Below are positions 9,455 through 21,450 of a stretch of DNA of 64,000 nt, piece by piece. Under the pieces are notes generated by a model, which saw only the letters and a program-made list of their open reading frames with translations, was not told where the DNA came from and searched no databases. This stretch comes from Tubulanus polymorphus (Eukaryota; Nemertea; Palaeonemertea; Tubulaniformes; Tubulanidae). The stretch lies in the NCBI RefSeq assembly GCF_964204645.1, contig NC_134025.1, positions 20,242,001 through 20,306,000 on the forward strand, in the 5' to 3' direction. The number at the start of each line of letters is the position of its first letter. Position 1 is the stretch's first letter. A program made the position numbers and the translations under genes.

Positions 9455-11947
9455 CAGGGAAGTGTGATTTGAATGCATTGATGCGTATGTCGACCCAGTA
9501 GCACAAAACACGATGCAGGAGACTGGCACAAATCGTCACTGTCGACTTTACGCACTAAACATTGCCACAAATAATTTACAGTTATACTTTTTTCCAACTG
9601 ATCTACTAGCTTGGAACGTACGTTGGCTCCAATCAATCTATCTACCTGTTTAATTTGCAATTCTGGTCGTATAATATTCTCAACAGTTTTGAAAAATATG
9701 AACACATCATCACGAATGGTAAACAATCCGCCACGATTAATTTTTTCCACCCAGTGACTCGTATATTCAAAATAGCTTTTAGCTTCGATTTTTGAATCAT
9801 GTTTTATCCGCCAGGTTTCTAGTAGACTGATGAACGATTTTGCGGTTAAATTCTTCGGGAATTTCTGATAATGTTTTACGAGTGCATATGGTATATAACC
9901 TGCAGTGTATCGCAGCGCCTGCTCCTCCTCGATCGTTAATTTCGCGATTGTTCGGCCATTTGTTCGGTCATGGTGAAATTGGTCCTCGATCATGTACTGA
10001 AAGAGGATCTTCATAGTAAATTGCAACTAGAAAATTAACTTTAATAAATTATTTGACGCCTGCGAAAAAATGTAGAATTTCTGGGATAAGCTAATGTGGA
10101 ATTGCAAATTTGAAATCGAAGTTTTAGGAAATTTGGGGAATTATGAGATTTGGCGATTGGGTAGATGATACAGTCTTCGACTGGTCTAATTTTAAAAAAA
10201 ATTGTCAATTTGTGACCGATTTCGATTCACTTTTGCCTCTAAGCTGGTCTGCAACTTCATTGCCTCCATGGTTGAAGAAAGAGCTCTCTGATGTCTGCTT
10301 CATCATGACTTCGAGCATATCGTGTAGCCAGCCGGCCCGGTCGACCGGGATCCCGGTTTGGCTGTCACTCGATATCCTAGACTTGAGTCTGGGTTGAAGT
10401 AGACATTGTCATTTAAATAACTTATTCATGTTATTCTGTATGAATTACCCGTGTGTCTTGTATTTTGTATTTTCTTAGTTTAAAATTTGTAACTTTATTG
10501 AATTTGGGAATTTTATCCCGGAATTTCAATGAAATAAGGATCAATAAAGTATTGAATTGAATTGTCACCTTATACACATGCCATCAGTGGACGCGGAGCC
10601 GTATATGACAGTTATGCTATTATAAATTGCTAATCTCATGAAACCTGCATACCTCTAATATCGAACATATTTTCTAAAACATTTGAATATTGAAATTATA
10701 TGTTTACACGTTTTTATATAGACCGCTTGTAGCCGCCGATGAAATTCACGCCGGCCCTACTCAGATCGTAGATAGCTTCGTCATTCCACTAGCATCCCCA
10801 TGTCTGGGTCTGACTTTTATATCAGACTTCCAAATCGTGTATACATCCGCCATTTAACCGAATAATCCGATTTACTTATCATTTCTATTTATGCCTGACG
10901 CTCCTGATATAATCATACATCCTTTACTATTACAATACGTCTTCTCATGATATTCAATGCAATATAACATTTCGACGTTCAAATATAGGTCATTATATAA
11001 TCACAGGGAGCCATTCTACATCTTTATCAATAATATTTTGCCAAATGGCTTGTATGTGTACACATAAACCTGTGACGTTTTGCACATCGATTTACGGTTG
11101 TCGTTTGTAAAATGACGCTGAATGGTTAGCATTGTTTAGGTTTCATAATGGTAACGTTTTATAAGGCGTCAAAAAATATGTTTACGGCTCTTTCATTTAC
11201 TTTGTCAATTTTACATTTACTGAATATCTCCATCGTATAATATAATAGTTCGATTTCAGTTGTCGCAACATGAAACTTTGCCCACATTTTATCCAAATCT
11301 TTCGCAGTGCTTAAGTGAATGGCGGAACATAATGTATCTTGAATTTTTGTAAACCACTGGTTAATTCCAAGTCTGGACGGCGACGTATTTGTAGTCAAAA
11401 TTTTATCGATCGATTTTCCATAATGTACTGCTGCCATTCCATTTGAACTGAATTTAAATACTCGATGGTTAATCACTTCAGTCATAGCCTTTTCCAAATA
11501 TATAGTGTTCCTGCGAAAATAATAATAATGATTATTATTTTAACATGTACTTATCTGGATTTTTTATATTATGTTTATATATTATTTTCTGTATTCGTTT
11601 ATTATTTTATAACCTAAAAGGATTGTATTGATTATAAAAATAAATGTAAAAAATACCTGTATGTGTGTTTTCTCGTGTTCAGATCGCAGTCTCTGGTCAG
11701 CTGAGCCTGAGAAGTACCTATATGAAAAAGAAAAGGAAAGAATAAAGTGCCTGCAATTAGGTGGAAACTATTCCGATATTTCATTGATTCAAAAGGAATA
11801 ACACTCACTAGAATCGGCCGAATTAGTTGATCCTGATCCAGAGGATTCCCGTAATATTTCCGTATCGATCTGAACCAATTCGTCACTATCAAAGAATAGA
11901 TCGTCAAAATCGTCATCATTTATAATTTCGTTGACAACCGTTGCCAT
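9454..11947 (-). CDS. Four-exon gene of unknown function inside the hAT-ended element
   Basis: Proposed exons (minus): 11947-11809, 11717-11657, 11510-11186, 10026-9454. All junctions are GT-AG and the phases fit, giving about 365 residues. The start ATG is in context AAAATGG. Residues 1-45 are acidic (INDDDFDDLFFDSDELVQ). The middle is helical. The last exon contains EEEQALRYTAGYIPYALVKHYQKFP and later GLFTIRDDVFIFFKTVENIIRPEL. The phrase Y(V/T)AGY recalls C-terminal parts of some transposases, but there is no BED or zinc finger, no visible DDE triad and no hAT dimerisation block. The frame runs into the terminal inverted repeat, where the stop TGA uses a target-site base. It may be the transposase of an unfamiliar family or a cargo gene. 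Confidence 0.6.
10067..10562 (+). mobile_element. 3' fragment of a LINE ending in (ATTGA)n
   Basis: The sequence ends in an AATAAAGTATTGAATTGAATTG tail. Like 57415-57519 it has a short GC hairpin-type 3' region and an ATTGA-type tail. It contains no RT. It lies in the last intron of the four-exon gene, so it inserted after, or was carried by, the hAT-ended element. Confidence 0.55.
10563..11158. other. Rest of the long intron of the four-exon gene
   Basis: I see nothing coding or repeated here beyond AT-rich sequence. The donor for this intron is GTAAAC just after 11186 (minus). Confidence 0.4.
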
Positions 11948-12049
11948 TTTAATACAGCGGAAAGAACCGATATCACGATTGATAAAACACTATATCCGTC
12001 TGAAGCGATGTAGAGAGAATCCCACTATGATAACGAAAAAGTCCAAAAA

Positions 12050-12122
12050 TGTTAGTAGTTTATTCAACGTTTCGTCTATGTCCTAATAGTCATCTTCAGA
12101 AATAATGAATACTACAGAAATT
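12050..12122 (-). other. Penelope-like-element-type motif with hammerhead-like core
   Basis: On the minus strand, CTGAAGATGACTATTAGG is followed by ACATAGACGAAACGTTG. GAAACGTTG preceded by a CTGA-type box is the pattern of hammerhead ribozymes in the terminal repeats of Penelope-like elements. CTAT/ATAG could form a short stem II. The first core box is not canonical, so this is a remnant at best. No Penelope RT or GIY-YIG was seen nearby. Confidence 0.35.
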
Positions 12123-12564
12123 ATGAGAGATATATACAATCCAGAGACAAAGAGACTAATTCAAGTAATCAGAGATGATACTAACTAAAGGAAAATTAAC
12201 GTAGAAACAGTTACACGCTAAAACAGATTAAAGAGAAGCAGTTAAGAGACAAACTAGGGGGCACTTAAATTTAAGACAATTGTGAATACAAGTTGATCGA
12301 CTAAAATTGATGAGGGGAAATCAGGTGTTGAGTTTAACCAGTTTACAGAGGAATTTTTATATAAGTTTATTATGGGATGAAAAACCGATATTCGGAAACA
12401 ACTGAATTATTACGGAGATTCCCGATCTCGCTGGTTATCGCTTATCGGCGCGTTACGTAACAAAGCGCTCGCCGACGAACCGTTATCGGCTTTAGGGTAA
12501 TTACAACGCACATTCGACAAGAGCTGCACAATAGCGTCCGTATTCCATCTCATCACACTTCCCT

Positions 12565-14943
12565 GGTTATGTTGAGGACTTTGAAATAATGCCTTTTGAC
12601 CCATTATTATCTGATGGACATAATCCTATTAATCTGTGCGTGTATTCGAATTCTAGGGACACCATTGCTAGCGATAATGAAAGGGGTAATGAACACGCGA
12701 ACTTTAACTTCAATTAGGTGGGTCAGTACTAGATCAAATCAATTTTTCCTGAATGTAGAATCAAGATTACGAGATAATGATTTAGATAAGTTACTGTTGG
12801 ACGGGTTGCAAGATCTAGGAAATCAATCGCCAGATGACATTAATGGACTTACCGATAGATTTGTATCTTCTTTATTATCAAGTGCTGATGAGTGTAATTT
12901 GATGTACCATAGAAAAAGTAGGAAAAGTAATAACTGCAAAAAACCGGTCCGCAACAGATGGTTTGGCAGGGACTGTAGAGATGCACAGAAGAAATATAAT
13001 TATATGAAAAAAAGATATAGGGGTTGCCCTACCCCTTCCAATTTTGAATCCCTTAAGAACTCGTCTAAAAACTATAAAAAGGTCATCCGAGGAAATAAGA
13101 AGAAACAAAAGGATGAATTTATTAAGGAATTGAGAGAATGCGAAATTAATAACCCAAAAAAGTATTGGTCGATGCTAAACTCTGCGAGCGGAACAAAAAA
13201 TAATGAGGCTAATATAGATATTGATATTTTTCTTGAACATTTTATGAGATTAAATGATTTGAATAATGTTAACAATGAAACCGATGACGGTGATGAGCCC
13301 CCAGACGTGGGTGACCATCCTGTCTATGACAATTATATTTTGAACAGTGATATAACCAGTGATGAGGTAATTAAGGCTATCTCTTTACTCAAAAACAATA
13401 AGGCCCCAGGCATTGATGGAATCACGAATGAGCTGTTGGGAGTTAGTCAGTATCCGTTTTTAGTTGATATATTACAAAAATTATTCAATTTAGTTCTTAA
13501 AACAGGATATGTTCCAGAGATGTGGTCTATAGGCGTCATCAAAAACCCATTTTCAAAAAGAATGGCGATCCCTCTAATCCTGATAATTATAGAGGTATTA
13601 CCTTAGTTAGCTGTCTTGGTAAACTATTTACAAGTATCCTAAATCAAAGATTGTCAACATTCCTAGATACGAATCACATTATAAGTGAAGCCCAGGCTGG
13701 CTTTAGATCGAAATATTCCACCATTGATCATATTTACACGCTTAAAACAATCGTAGAGCTGTATCTTTGTCAGGGAAGAAGACTTTTTTGCGCCTTTGTT
13801 GATTTTAAGAAAGCTTTCGACTCGATTTGTAGGGTAACGTTATGGCGAAAATTAATTGCTAACAGTGTTAATGGAAACTTTTTCAATGTGGTCAAAAATA
13901 TGTATAACTCCATAAAATCATGTGTTGAATTAAATGGTTGCACGTCACAATACTTTGCAGTTGATAGAGGCTTAAGACAAGGCGAAAATCTCTCACCTAT
14001 CCTCTTTTCGTTATTCTTAAACGACATTGAAGAATTTTTCATTGATCGTGGAAAACCGACTTTGTCATTTATAGAAAAACTAAATTTGAATCGTGATAAG
14101 GATATTGATACTTTACTGAATTTATTCATAATACTATACGCAGATGATACAGTTATTCTTGCTGAGGATGAGAAATCTCTTCAGCTACACTTAGATACCT
14201 TATTTGAATATTGCGCGGCTAATGGTCTCACTGTTAACTCAGAGAAAACTAAAGTACTAGTATTTGCGCGAAGTAAATCCCGGATAAAAACGTTTTCGAA
14301 ATTTATGTTTGGTGATCAAGAGTTAGAGGTAGTTGAAGATTATGTTTATCTCGGAGTAAAATTCAATTGGAATGGTAACTTTGCTAAGGCAAAAAAGTAT
14401 CTTTACGATAAAGCTATCAGAGCTATGTTTTCGATCGTTCAAAAAGGCAGACGTTTGAAATTGCCCATAGATGTTATGTTTAAATTATTTGATACGTGTG
14501 TTGCTCCAATAGCCATGTATGGGTGTGAGATCTAGGGATACGAAAATCTTGATTTATTAGAAAATATTCATTGCTTCTTCTGTAAAATCTTAATGAAAGT
14601 GACGAAATATTCTCGCAACTTACAAGTTTTATCAGAGCTAGGACGTTACCCTTTGAATATAGATGTTAGACGCAGGATGATTAACTTTTGGGTGAAAACA
14701 GTATCTGAAAAGCAAACCAAACTTAATTCAATACTCTATAAAATATCTTTCAATTTATTTTTAAGGGATAAATTTAAGAGCCCTTGGTTATCATATATAA
14801 AGAAAACGTTTGATGACTGTGGTTTGTCCTGCATTTGGACGCAGCAATTCATGACTAACAGTAAATCTTTTTCAAAACGAACAGATACTCCGTGACCAGC
14901 ACCTTCAAGAAACTGTATCTGCCATAAATACTAATCCGATATA
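12565..14943 (+). pseudogene. LINE-A ORF2, reverse transcriptase portion
   Basis: After the end of the endonuclease, the frame with LRDNDLDKLLLDGL runs to about 13540, then shifts. RT motifs follow: NNKAPGIDGITNELL, NPDNYRGITLVSCLGKL, EAQAGFRSKYSTIDH, FCAFVDFKKAFDSI (motif A), GLRQGENLSPILFSLFLND, LYADDTVILAED (YADD catalytic box near 14146) and YLGVKF. Faults are a frame change near 12700, a frameshift near 13540 and a TAG at 14533-14535. The palm is otherwise complete. The Polinton begins at 14944 within the C-terminal region. Confidence 0.88.
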
Positions 14944-15031
14944 AGTAATTGGGAAAGTGGGCTTTCATACCAGAGGGCGAGAGGGCGAGACACCACTCAT
15001 CACCACAAGTAATTTTTTTTCCTAATAAATG
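14944..15031 (+). repeat. Polinton left terminal inverted repeat
   Basis: About 88 bp: AGTAATTGGGAAAGTGGGCT, a GAGGGCGAGAGGGCGAG stretch, ACACCACTCATCACCACAAG, then TAATTTTTTTTCC and AATAAATGGGAG, which holds the PolB start codon. It matches the outer and inner parts of the right repeat but lacks the 245 bp lying between them there. Confidence 0.92.
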
Positions 15032-18000
15032 GGAGAGAATGAACACCAGCCAGAAAACAATAATGTTAATAAAAATCAATATTATTGCCAATATTGTAAT
15101 AAAATACATCGATACATCTCATAAAACACGACATGAAAAAACTGCAAATCATATAAAAAATGAATTAGATTTTGAAACTCCAGAAAATTCCAATGAAAGA
15201 AAAGAAAGATTAGAAAATATGAATGTGGATGAAATAAAATGTGAAGTTTGTAATGAATTTATAGTAAAAAGGAATTATAATAGACATCTCGAATCACAAA
15301 AACACCATCAAAATTTGAGTAATAATGTTTTAGGAAAAGATTATTTCGATGATAAACCTCAAAAAGTAAAAAAACCAACTTCAAAAACTAAATCCATTTC
15401 AAATAAACCTTACATGGAAAATGTTAGAAATTATATTGATTCACTAGAAATAAAAGATACAATTGAAATTTTAGAAACATTACATAGGAAAATTGGTCCT
15501 GCAGCTATTATATTTAGATTTTTTAAAGGTACAACAATAGAAGATTATAGTAAATTTAATGAAATAATAGAAAAAATACTAGATTTGATAACAGATGTTG
15601 AATATCCAAAAATTAGTATCTCTGGGAAAGTAAGTTTTATAAAGTCAGAAGAAAAAATGGATTATAATATTCAAACACACTCTGAAGAAATAATTTCAAA
15701 AACACAAATAAAAGAGAAGTTAGAAAAAATATTTAATGAATTTAAACGTCATATTGAAGAAAGATATTTTGAGGGTTCTGGCTTAACATTGAATGAAATT
15801 ATATATTTAGATTTAAATGTTTACAATACAAAAAGGAATAAAACATCAAAAAGTAATAAAATGTTTAAAAATGATTCAAACTTTACAACAGAAAAGGATA
15901 TTAAAGCATCATCTTATATTAAATTACCATTTACAACAAAAGCAGTAATAAATGTTCAAAATGAAGATAATAAATGTTTTCTATGGTCAATTATTAGTTG
16001 TTTACACCCAACAGAAGATATGACGCATAGTTTTAGAATAACAAATTACCGGAAATATGAAACATTATATAAAATTGATCAATATCCAGTTACTATAAAA
16101 ATGATTTCTAAAATAGAAAAAGTTAATAATTTAAAAATAAATGTATTCGAATTAATGCAATTACCAAAGACAAAAGGTGAAAATATTTAAGATTATACAT
16201 TGGAAGCTTTATATTTAACAGAATATTATGATGATGAAAATGCTATAGATTTGTTATATTACAAAAAGATGAAAATGAACATTATATGTGGTTAAAACAA
16301 ATTGATTTATTCTTTAGAACAGAAAGTGATCATCATCATAAAATTTATCTATGTAGAAAACGTTTATCTAAATTTATGACTGAGAATACATTATTAAAAC
16401 ATAAAGAATTATGTGATAATAAAGATTTTTGTAAATTAATAATGCCAACAGAAAAAGATTATAAATTGAAATTTACTAATCATAAATTTAAGAATATTGT
16501 TCCATTTGTAATTTATGGGGATTTTGAATCGTTGAATAAAGAATTAACTGATCAAGATAGAAAAGAAATATATAACAAAAAGCAATTATTAAAATCAATG
16601 GATAAAGGAAATGAATTAAATGAAGACATAATTCAAGACCCGCCAATTATAAATACAATTTAAAAAGTTCATCAAAGAGCTGCTGCTTATGGAATTTATA
16701 TAAAATCAAATTATCCTGAATTATATGAAAGTCAATATATTTCTTTTAGAGGTGAAGATGTAGTTAATGATTTTTGTAACAAAATGATTGAATTAGAAAG
16801 TGATTTTGCAAAATTATTAAACAAAAATAAAAGAATAGTTATGACAAAAGATGAAATTGATTTTAATTATGCAACTCATTGTTGTTATTGTGAAAAACGT
16901 TTTTATTCATTTGATAAAAAAGTTAGAGATCATAATCATTTAAATTCAAAATATCGTGGAGCTGCTCATGAAGATTGCAATTTACAAGCTAAGAAAGTTA
17001 ATTTCGTACCAATATTATTTCATAATTTATCAGGCTATGATACCCATCTATTTGTAAAACAATTATCGGGAAAATTGGGCGCAATTAATCAAGAAATAGA
17101 AGAATATAATGCTATGAATGGTGTAAATGTAAGAAAATATGATTTTAAACTATTAGCTAAAACATCTGAAAATTATATTTCATTTCAATTTGGTTGCATT
17201 AGATTTTTAGATTCTTATAGATTTCTAGCAAGTTCATTAGATAATTTATCAAAAAGTTTAGTTGATAATGATTTTATAATAACTCGATATTATTATCCAA
17301 ATGACCAAGATTTTAAATTACTCAGATATAAAGGCGCAATTCCTTATTCATTTTATAAAACACACAATGATTTTAATGTAACAGAATTATTAAAAGATCA
17401 ATTTTATGATCAATTAAAAGAGAAGTATGTGAAAGACGAAGTGTTTAATAGAACATTAAATATTTGGAACCATTTTAAGATGAAAAATCATGGCGAATTA
17501 GTTGATTTATATTTAAAATCAGATGTTATGATATTGGCTGACATATTTGAAAAATTTAGAGAAGTTAATTTGAATCATTTTAATGTTGATCCTTGTTATT
17601 GCTACTCCTCTAGTCCTGGTTTAACCTGGCAATGTGGTTTAAAATATACAAATGTAGAATTAGATTTATTAAAAGAACCAGATATGGTTTTATTATTTGA
17701 AAAATCAATTAGAGGTGGAATTAGTGGTGTTATGGGAGATAGGTATTTTAAAGCAAATGATGAATATAAATTATTATATATTGACGCCAATAATTTATAT
17801 GGTTGGGCAATGATGCAACCTCAACCATATAAAAATTTTATATTAACAGAAGTTGAAAATGATGATAAAACTGATTGGGAAAGCGCAATTGCGAGTTTAA
17901 AAGATGAAGCACCAATTGGTTATTTCTTTGTAGTTGATTTAGAATATCCTGAAAATATAAAGTTTAAAACAAGAAACTTACCTTATTGCCCAGAACGTTT

Positions 18001-20066
18001 AACTGTAGATGATAGTTATTTAAGTGAATACCAGAAGAAAATAAAACCGAAAGATCATGTTTTTACAGAAAAATTAATACTTACTCAAAATAATAAATAC
18101 AATTATATTGTTCATTATAGAATGTTAAAATTTTATCTAAAATAAGGAATGAAATTAAAGAAAGTACATAGATATATTGAATTTAATCAATCGAAGTGGT
18201 TAGAAAAATATATAGATTTTAATACTCAACAGAGAACCATATCAAAAACAGATTTTGAAAAAGATTTCTTCAAATTAATGAATAATAGTTTTTATGGTAA
18301 AACATGCGAAAATATTAGAAATAGAAATGATATTGAATTAGTAAATAATTCTGAAAGATTAAGACATTTACAATCAAGCCCTAGACATTTAGGAAATTTG
18401 AAGATTATTTAACAGCAGTTAAACTAAAAAGAACGTCAATGAAATTTAATAAACCTATATTCATTGGTTCAACTGTTTTAGAAGTATCAAAATTATTAAT
18501 GTATGATTTTTATTATAATGTTTTACAACCACTTTTTGGGGAAAAGCATATTGAAATATTATATTTTGATTCTGTAACAGCTGACAGCCCAATATTATTA
18601 AAATAGAATGATAAAATATTGATAAGAATTTCAGAAATAATTCCAAAACAAAATGAATGTTATATTTCATATGGTGAAAAAGAATTAATACAAATAAATG
18701 GTTTAATGGATGTTTGGACAAGAAATGGATGGAAAAAATTAAAGAATATTATTAGGCATAAAACAAATAAGAAAATCTATAGAGTTAGAACTAAATTAGG
18801 ATTTGTAGATGTTACAGAAGATCATAGTTTAATTAAACGAAATGGCGATGAAATAAAACCAACTGATATAAAAATTGGAGATGAATTATTACATAAAAGA
18901 TTTTTCCAAAGAATGAATCATATGTCATTTGATGAAATAATTGATAATATTTATAATATAGAACCCGAAACATTAGAAGAAAAAGAATATTTTATCAAAG
19001 GATTTTTCATGGGTGATGGTTCAGCAGGTGTGTATAATTATGTTTGGGGTAATAAATATTGTTGGTATTTATGCAATCAAGACTTAAAATTATTAGAAAG
19101 AATTAAGAAATTCTGTGAAGTTTATTCACATAAAACATTTAGAATCATGGATGTTATGAAATCATCAGCAGTTTATAGAATACTTGTAAATAATCCTAAA
19201 GATTTTGCTATAAAATATAATGATGAATTCTATATTCATGCAATAGTGAAAAGTAATACTATAACAAAAGAAAAGATAGTTCCAGATTATGTATTAAATG
19301 CAAAAAATAATTTAAGAAAATGGTTCTTCACTGGATTCTACGCAGCAGATGGTTCAAAAAGTTTCAAAAACCGCAAAACGATATCTTTAGCTCAAAAAGG
19401 AAAAGGATTGAATATATTATGCAATTCATTGGGTTTTAATATGAATATTGGATTGATTAAATCTAAACCAAATTGCTTTAATTTAAGCCATGTAGAAAAT
19501 GAGTTAACAGAAGAAGTTAAGGATTTATTTGAAATATATAACCCATCAGATTATGTTTATGATTTATCAACTGAAGATGGTACATTTAACTGTGGATTTC
19601 CATCAATAGCAGTCAATACGGATGCGTACATACTAAAAATCAAGACAAATGACATAACAAAAGACTTAAAAACATTAAAACATCATTTTGATTTTAGCAA
19701 TTATCCCAAAGATCATGAACTATTTAGCAATGATAATAAAAAGATTCCTGGTAAGTTTAAAGATGAACTAGGGGGTAATGAAATGATTGAATTTGTTGGG
19801 ATAAGAAGTAAAATGTATAGTTACAGAACACGAGATCATGAAGCTAAAAAATTAAAAGGAATAACAAAACATGTGGTTGATAAACATATAGAATTTCAAG
19901 ATTATATAAAGTGTTTATATAACTCAATTGTAATGAAACATAAAATGAATGGTTTAAGATCAGAAGATCATGAGATGTACATTAATGAAGTTGAAAAACT
20001 AGTTTGAATCCATTTGATGATAAAAGGCATATTTTAGATGAGGGTATAAAAACATTTGGCCATTAA
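15029..20066 (+). pseudogene. Protein-primed DNA polymerase B (pPolB) of the Polinton, decayed, with intein
   Basis: ATG at 15029 follows the element-wide TAATAAATG signal and opens on a C2H2-like finger (CQYC...). Next comes the Polinton N-terminal block VQNEDNKCFLWSIISCLHP (15954 on). 3'-5' exonuclease motifs: YGDFES (16516), FHNLSGYD (17018) and YLKSDVMILAD (17509). Polymerase motifs: A, YIDANNLYGWA (17780); B, LMNNSFYGKT (18277); C, split as YFD before and TDAYIL after the intein at 18571-19617. It would replicate the element with a protein primer. Faults: stops at 16188, 16661, 18143 and 18604, and frame changes near 15100, 16260, 18390 and 20003. The stop TAA at 20064 overlaps the stop of the opposing zinc-finger gene. 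Confidence 0.93.
18571..19617 (+). other. Intein with LAGLIDADG homing endonuclease in PolB motif C
   Basis: A 349-codon insert splits YFD from TD in the catalytic motif of PolB. Block A is SVTADSPILLK, with Ser as residue 1. Block B is VDVTEDHSLI (the TxxH type). Two LAGLIDADG motifs follow, FIKGFFMGDGSAG (18997) and FFTGFYAADGSKS (19324), both keeping the catalytic acidic residue. Block F is VYDLSTEDGTFNCG. The C-terminus ends AVN before Thr as the +1 nucleophile. The penultimate residue is Val where His is usual. One TAG at 18604-18606 breaks block A; the rest is open. The endonuclease would cut intein-free PolB genes and the intein would excise itself from the protein. Confidence 0.92.
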
Positions 20067-21380
20067 AACATAAAATCAATATCATCATAATCGAAATCAC
20101 TATTGGTTTCTTCATTTTCATTTAATTGTTTAGGTTCTTCTTCCATTTCATTTTTCTCATTCAAATAAAGTTCTATCTTGTTCCACATTTCATCTCGCTC
20201 TCTTTGTTTCTTTTTGTTTGTTAATTCATCAAATGGAATTATAATATCTATGTTTAAATAATTTACAATCTTATTTAAAAAGAATTCATAATTTATTGAA
20301 TCTGTTATTCTATTTTCCTCTATATTCTATTAATATTTGTTTGAATATTTTTTTTATATTTTTCATATCTTCTTCTGTTAATTTAGGTTTTTCATAATAA
20401 TCGTTAAATAATAAATATAAATACATTTTCTTTTGTTTTGTGTTAAATGTTGATGGAATAATTGTTTTTATAATATCTTTTTTAATTATTTCACCATTTT
20501 TATTTTCTATTATTTTCATTTTTTCAAGCCATTGCATATATTCTGGTGTATGATCTTCTATAGAAAATATTTTAAAAATTTAATCTAGATAATTTAATTT
20601 TGGATCTATGAGAAAATTTCTAGTTTTTTCTTCACCCAATAAATTCTTTTGCCATCCACATTCATTACAAAATAACACAGTACCTTCTTGTCTTAAGGTC
20701 GCATAACTACATTGTGGACATTTTCGTTTATAATTTATTGGTAATAGATCTTCATTAAGCTCTTGGTATTTTCTTACGTTTTCTTTATGTTTTATTGTTC
20801 TATTATGTAGATTTGAATTACTTGTTGTAATAATCAATTTACAATATTTACAATAATATGTTTTTCTTGTTAATTCATTATATTGTTTTTCTAACTTTTC
20901 AACTGTTTCTTTATTATCTGGTAACGTTTTCTCATATTTTATTTTTTCTAATAAATTATCTTTTCTTTCATTGAATTCAGTTTCAAATTTATTAGAAATT
21001 TTATCTATATGTTCTTTACGAAATTGATGATTCTCCCAATCTTCTATATTTTCAGGGTTATATTTCATTCGACAAGGCTCACAGAAATGATCTTTTATAT
21101 TATCCTTATCATAGAATAAGAAAGGTCTTTTCCAAATAACTTCAGGTTCAACTTCAGCAGAATTACTATTACTTTCATTACTATCAACATTAGCCGTTGC
21201 GACATTAATTCTACACTTCTCTGAATGTTTTTTAACATAATTTCTTGAGAATAATTTATTACATTTTGGACAGTTTATTTTAGGGGGTTTATAATTTTAA
21301 TCATGTTTTTTCATATGTCGAGCCATATTACTTTTTCTTAGAAGTTAACCACAAATTTCGCATGGTATCTTCTCATCCAT
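20063..21380 (-). pseudogene. Polinton C2H2 zinc-finger protein, decayed
   Basis: The start ATG at 21380 (minus) has the same TTAATAAATG signal as other genes here. In order: finger CEICG...H...H, finger CPKCNKLFSRNYVKKHSEKC, a coiled-coil-like Glu/Lys region, a C2H2 finger (YYCKYCKLIITTSNSNLHNR), a four-Cys ribbon CPQCSYATLR...CNECGW (20620-20720), then a basic helix and an acidic tail (EEEPKQLNENEE). Three in-frame stops (near 21345, 21298 and 20580) and a frame change near 20310 break about 430 codons. It may bind DNA or RNA and control the element or its ends. It is not a gene I can name. Confidence 0.7.
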
Positions 21381-21450
21381 TTATTAAGGAAAAATTTTAT
21401 TGAAATTAATTTTTAGTGATGAGCGGTAATTTTTTTTTATGTTATAAATA
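21381..21450. promoter_or_regulatory. Divergent promoter region between zinc-finger gene and minor capsid gene
   Basis: Only 70 bp separate two outward-facing start codons. Facing left is TTTTTCCTTAATAAATG; facing right is TAATTTTTTTTATG and TTATAAATAATG. Between them is GTGATGAGCGG, which also occurs in the right terminal repeat at 33632. That suggests a shared control element. Confidence 0.55.

Larger units (their letters stand above)
9455..12564 (-). mobile_element. 3.1-kb DNA element with hAT-like ends inserted in LINE-A
   Basis: Ends are CAGGGAAGTGTGAT (9455-9468) and its complement at 12552-12565. GGTTATGT flanks both sides (9447-9454 and 12565-12572), with the outer G shared between the inverted repeat and the duplication. 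CAGGG ends and an 8-bp duplication are hAT hallmarks. The element carries one four-exon gene on the minus strand whose product I do not recognise as a hAT transposase. A LINE 3' fragment (10067-10562) lies in its last intron. Confidence 0.75.

Noticed and set aside
18461-18721. Minus-strand ORF across the PolB/intein junction
   Set aside because: Shadow of the PolB and intein frames, hydrophobic only because of AT-rich antisense reading.
15029-20066. Reassigned stop codons in the Polinton polymerase
   Set aside because: Besides TAA/TAG codons there are several frame changes, and intact neighbours use TAA as a normal stop, so decay is the simpler reading.
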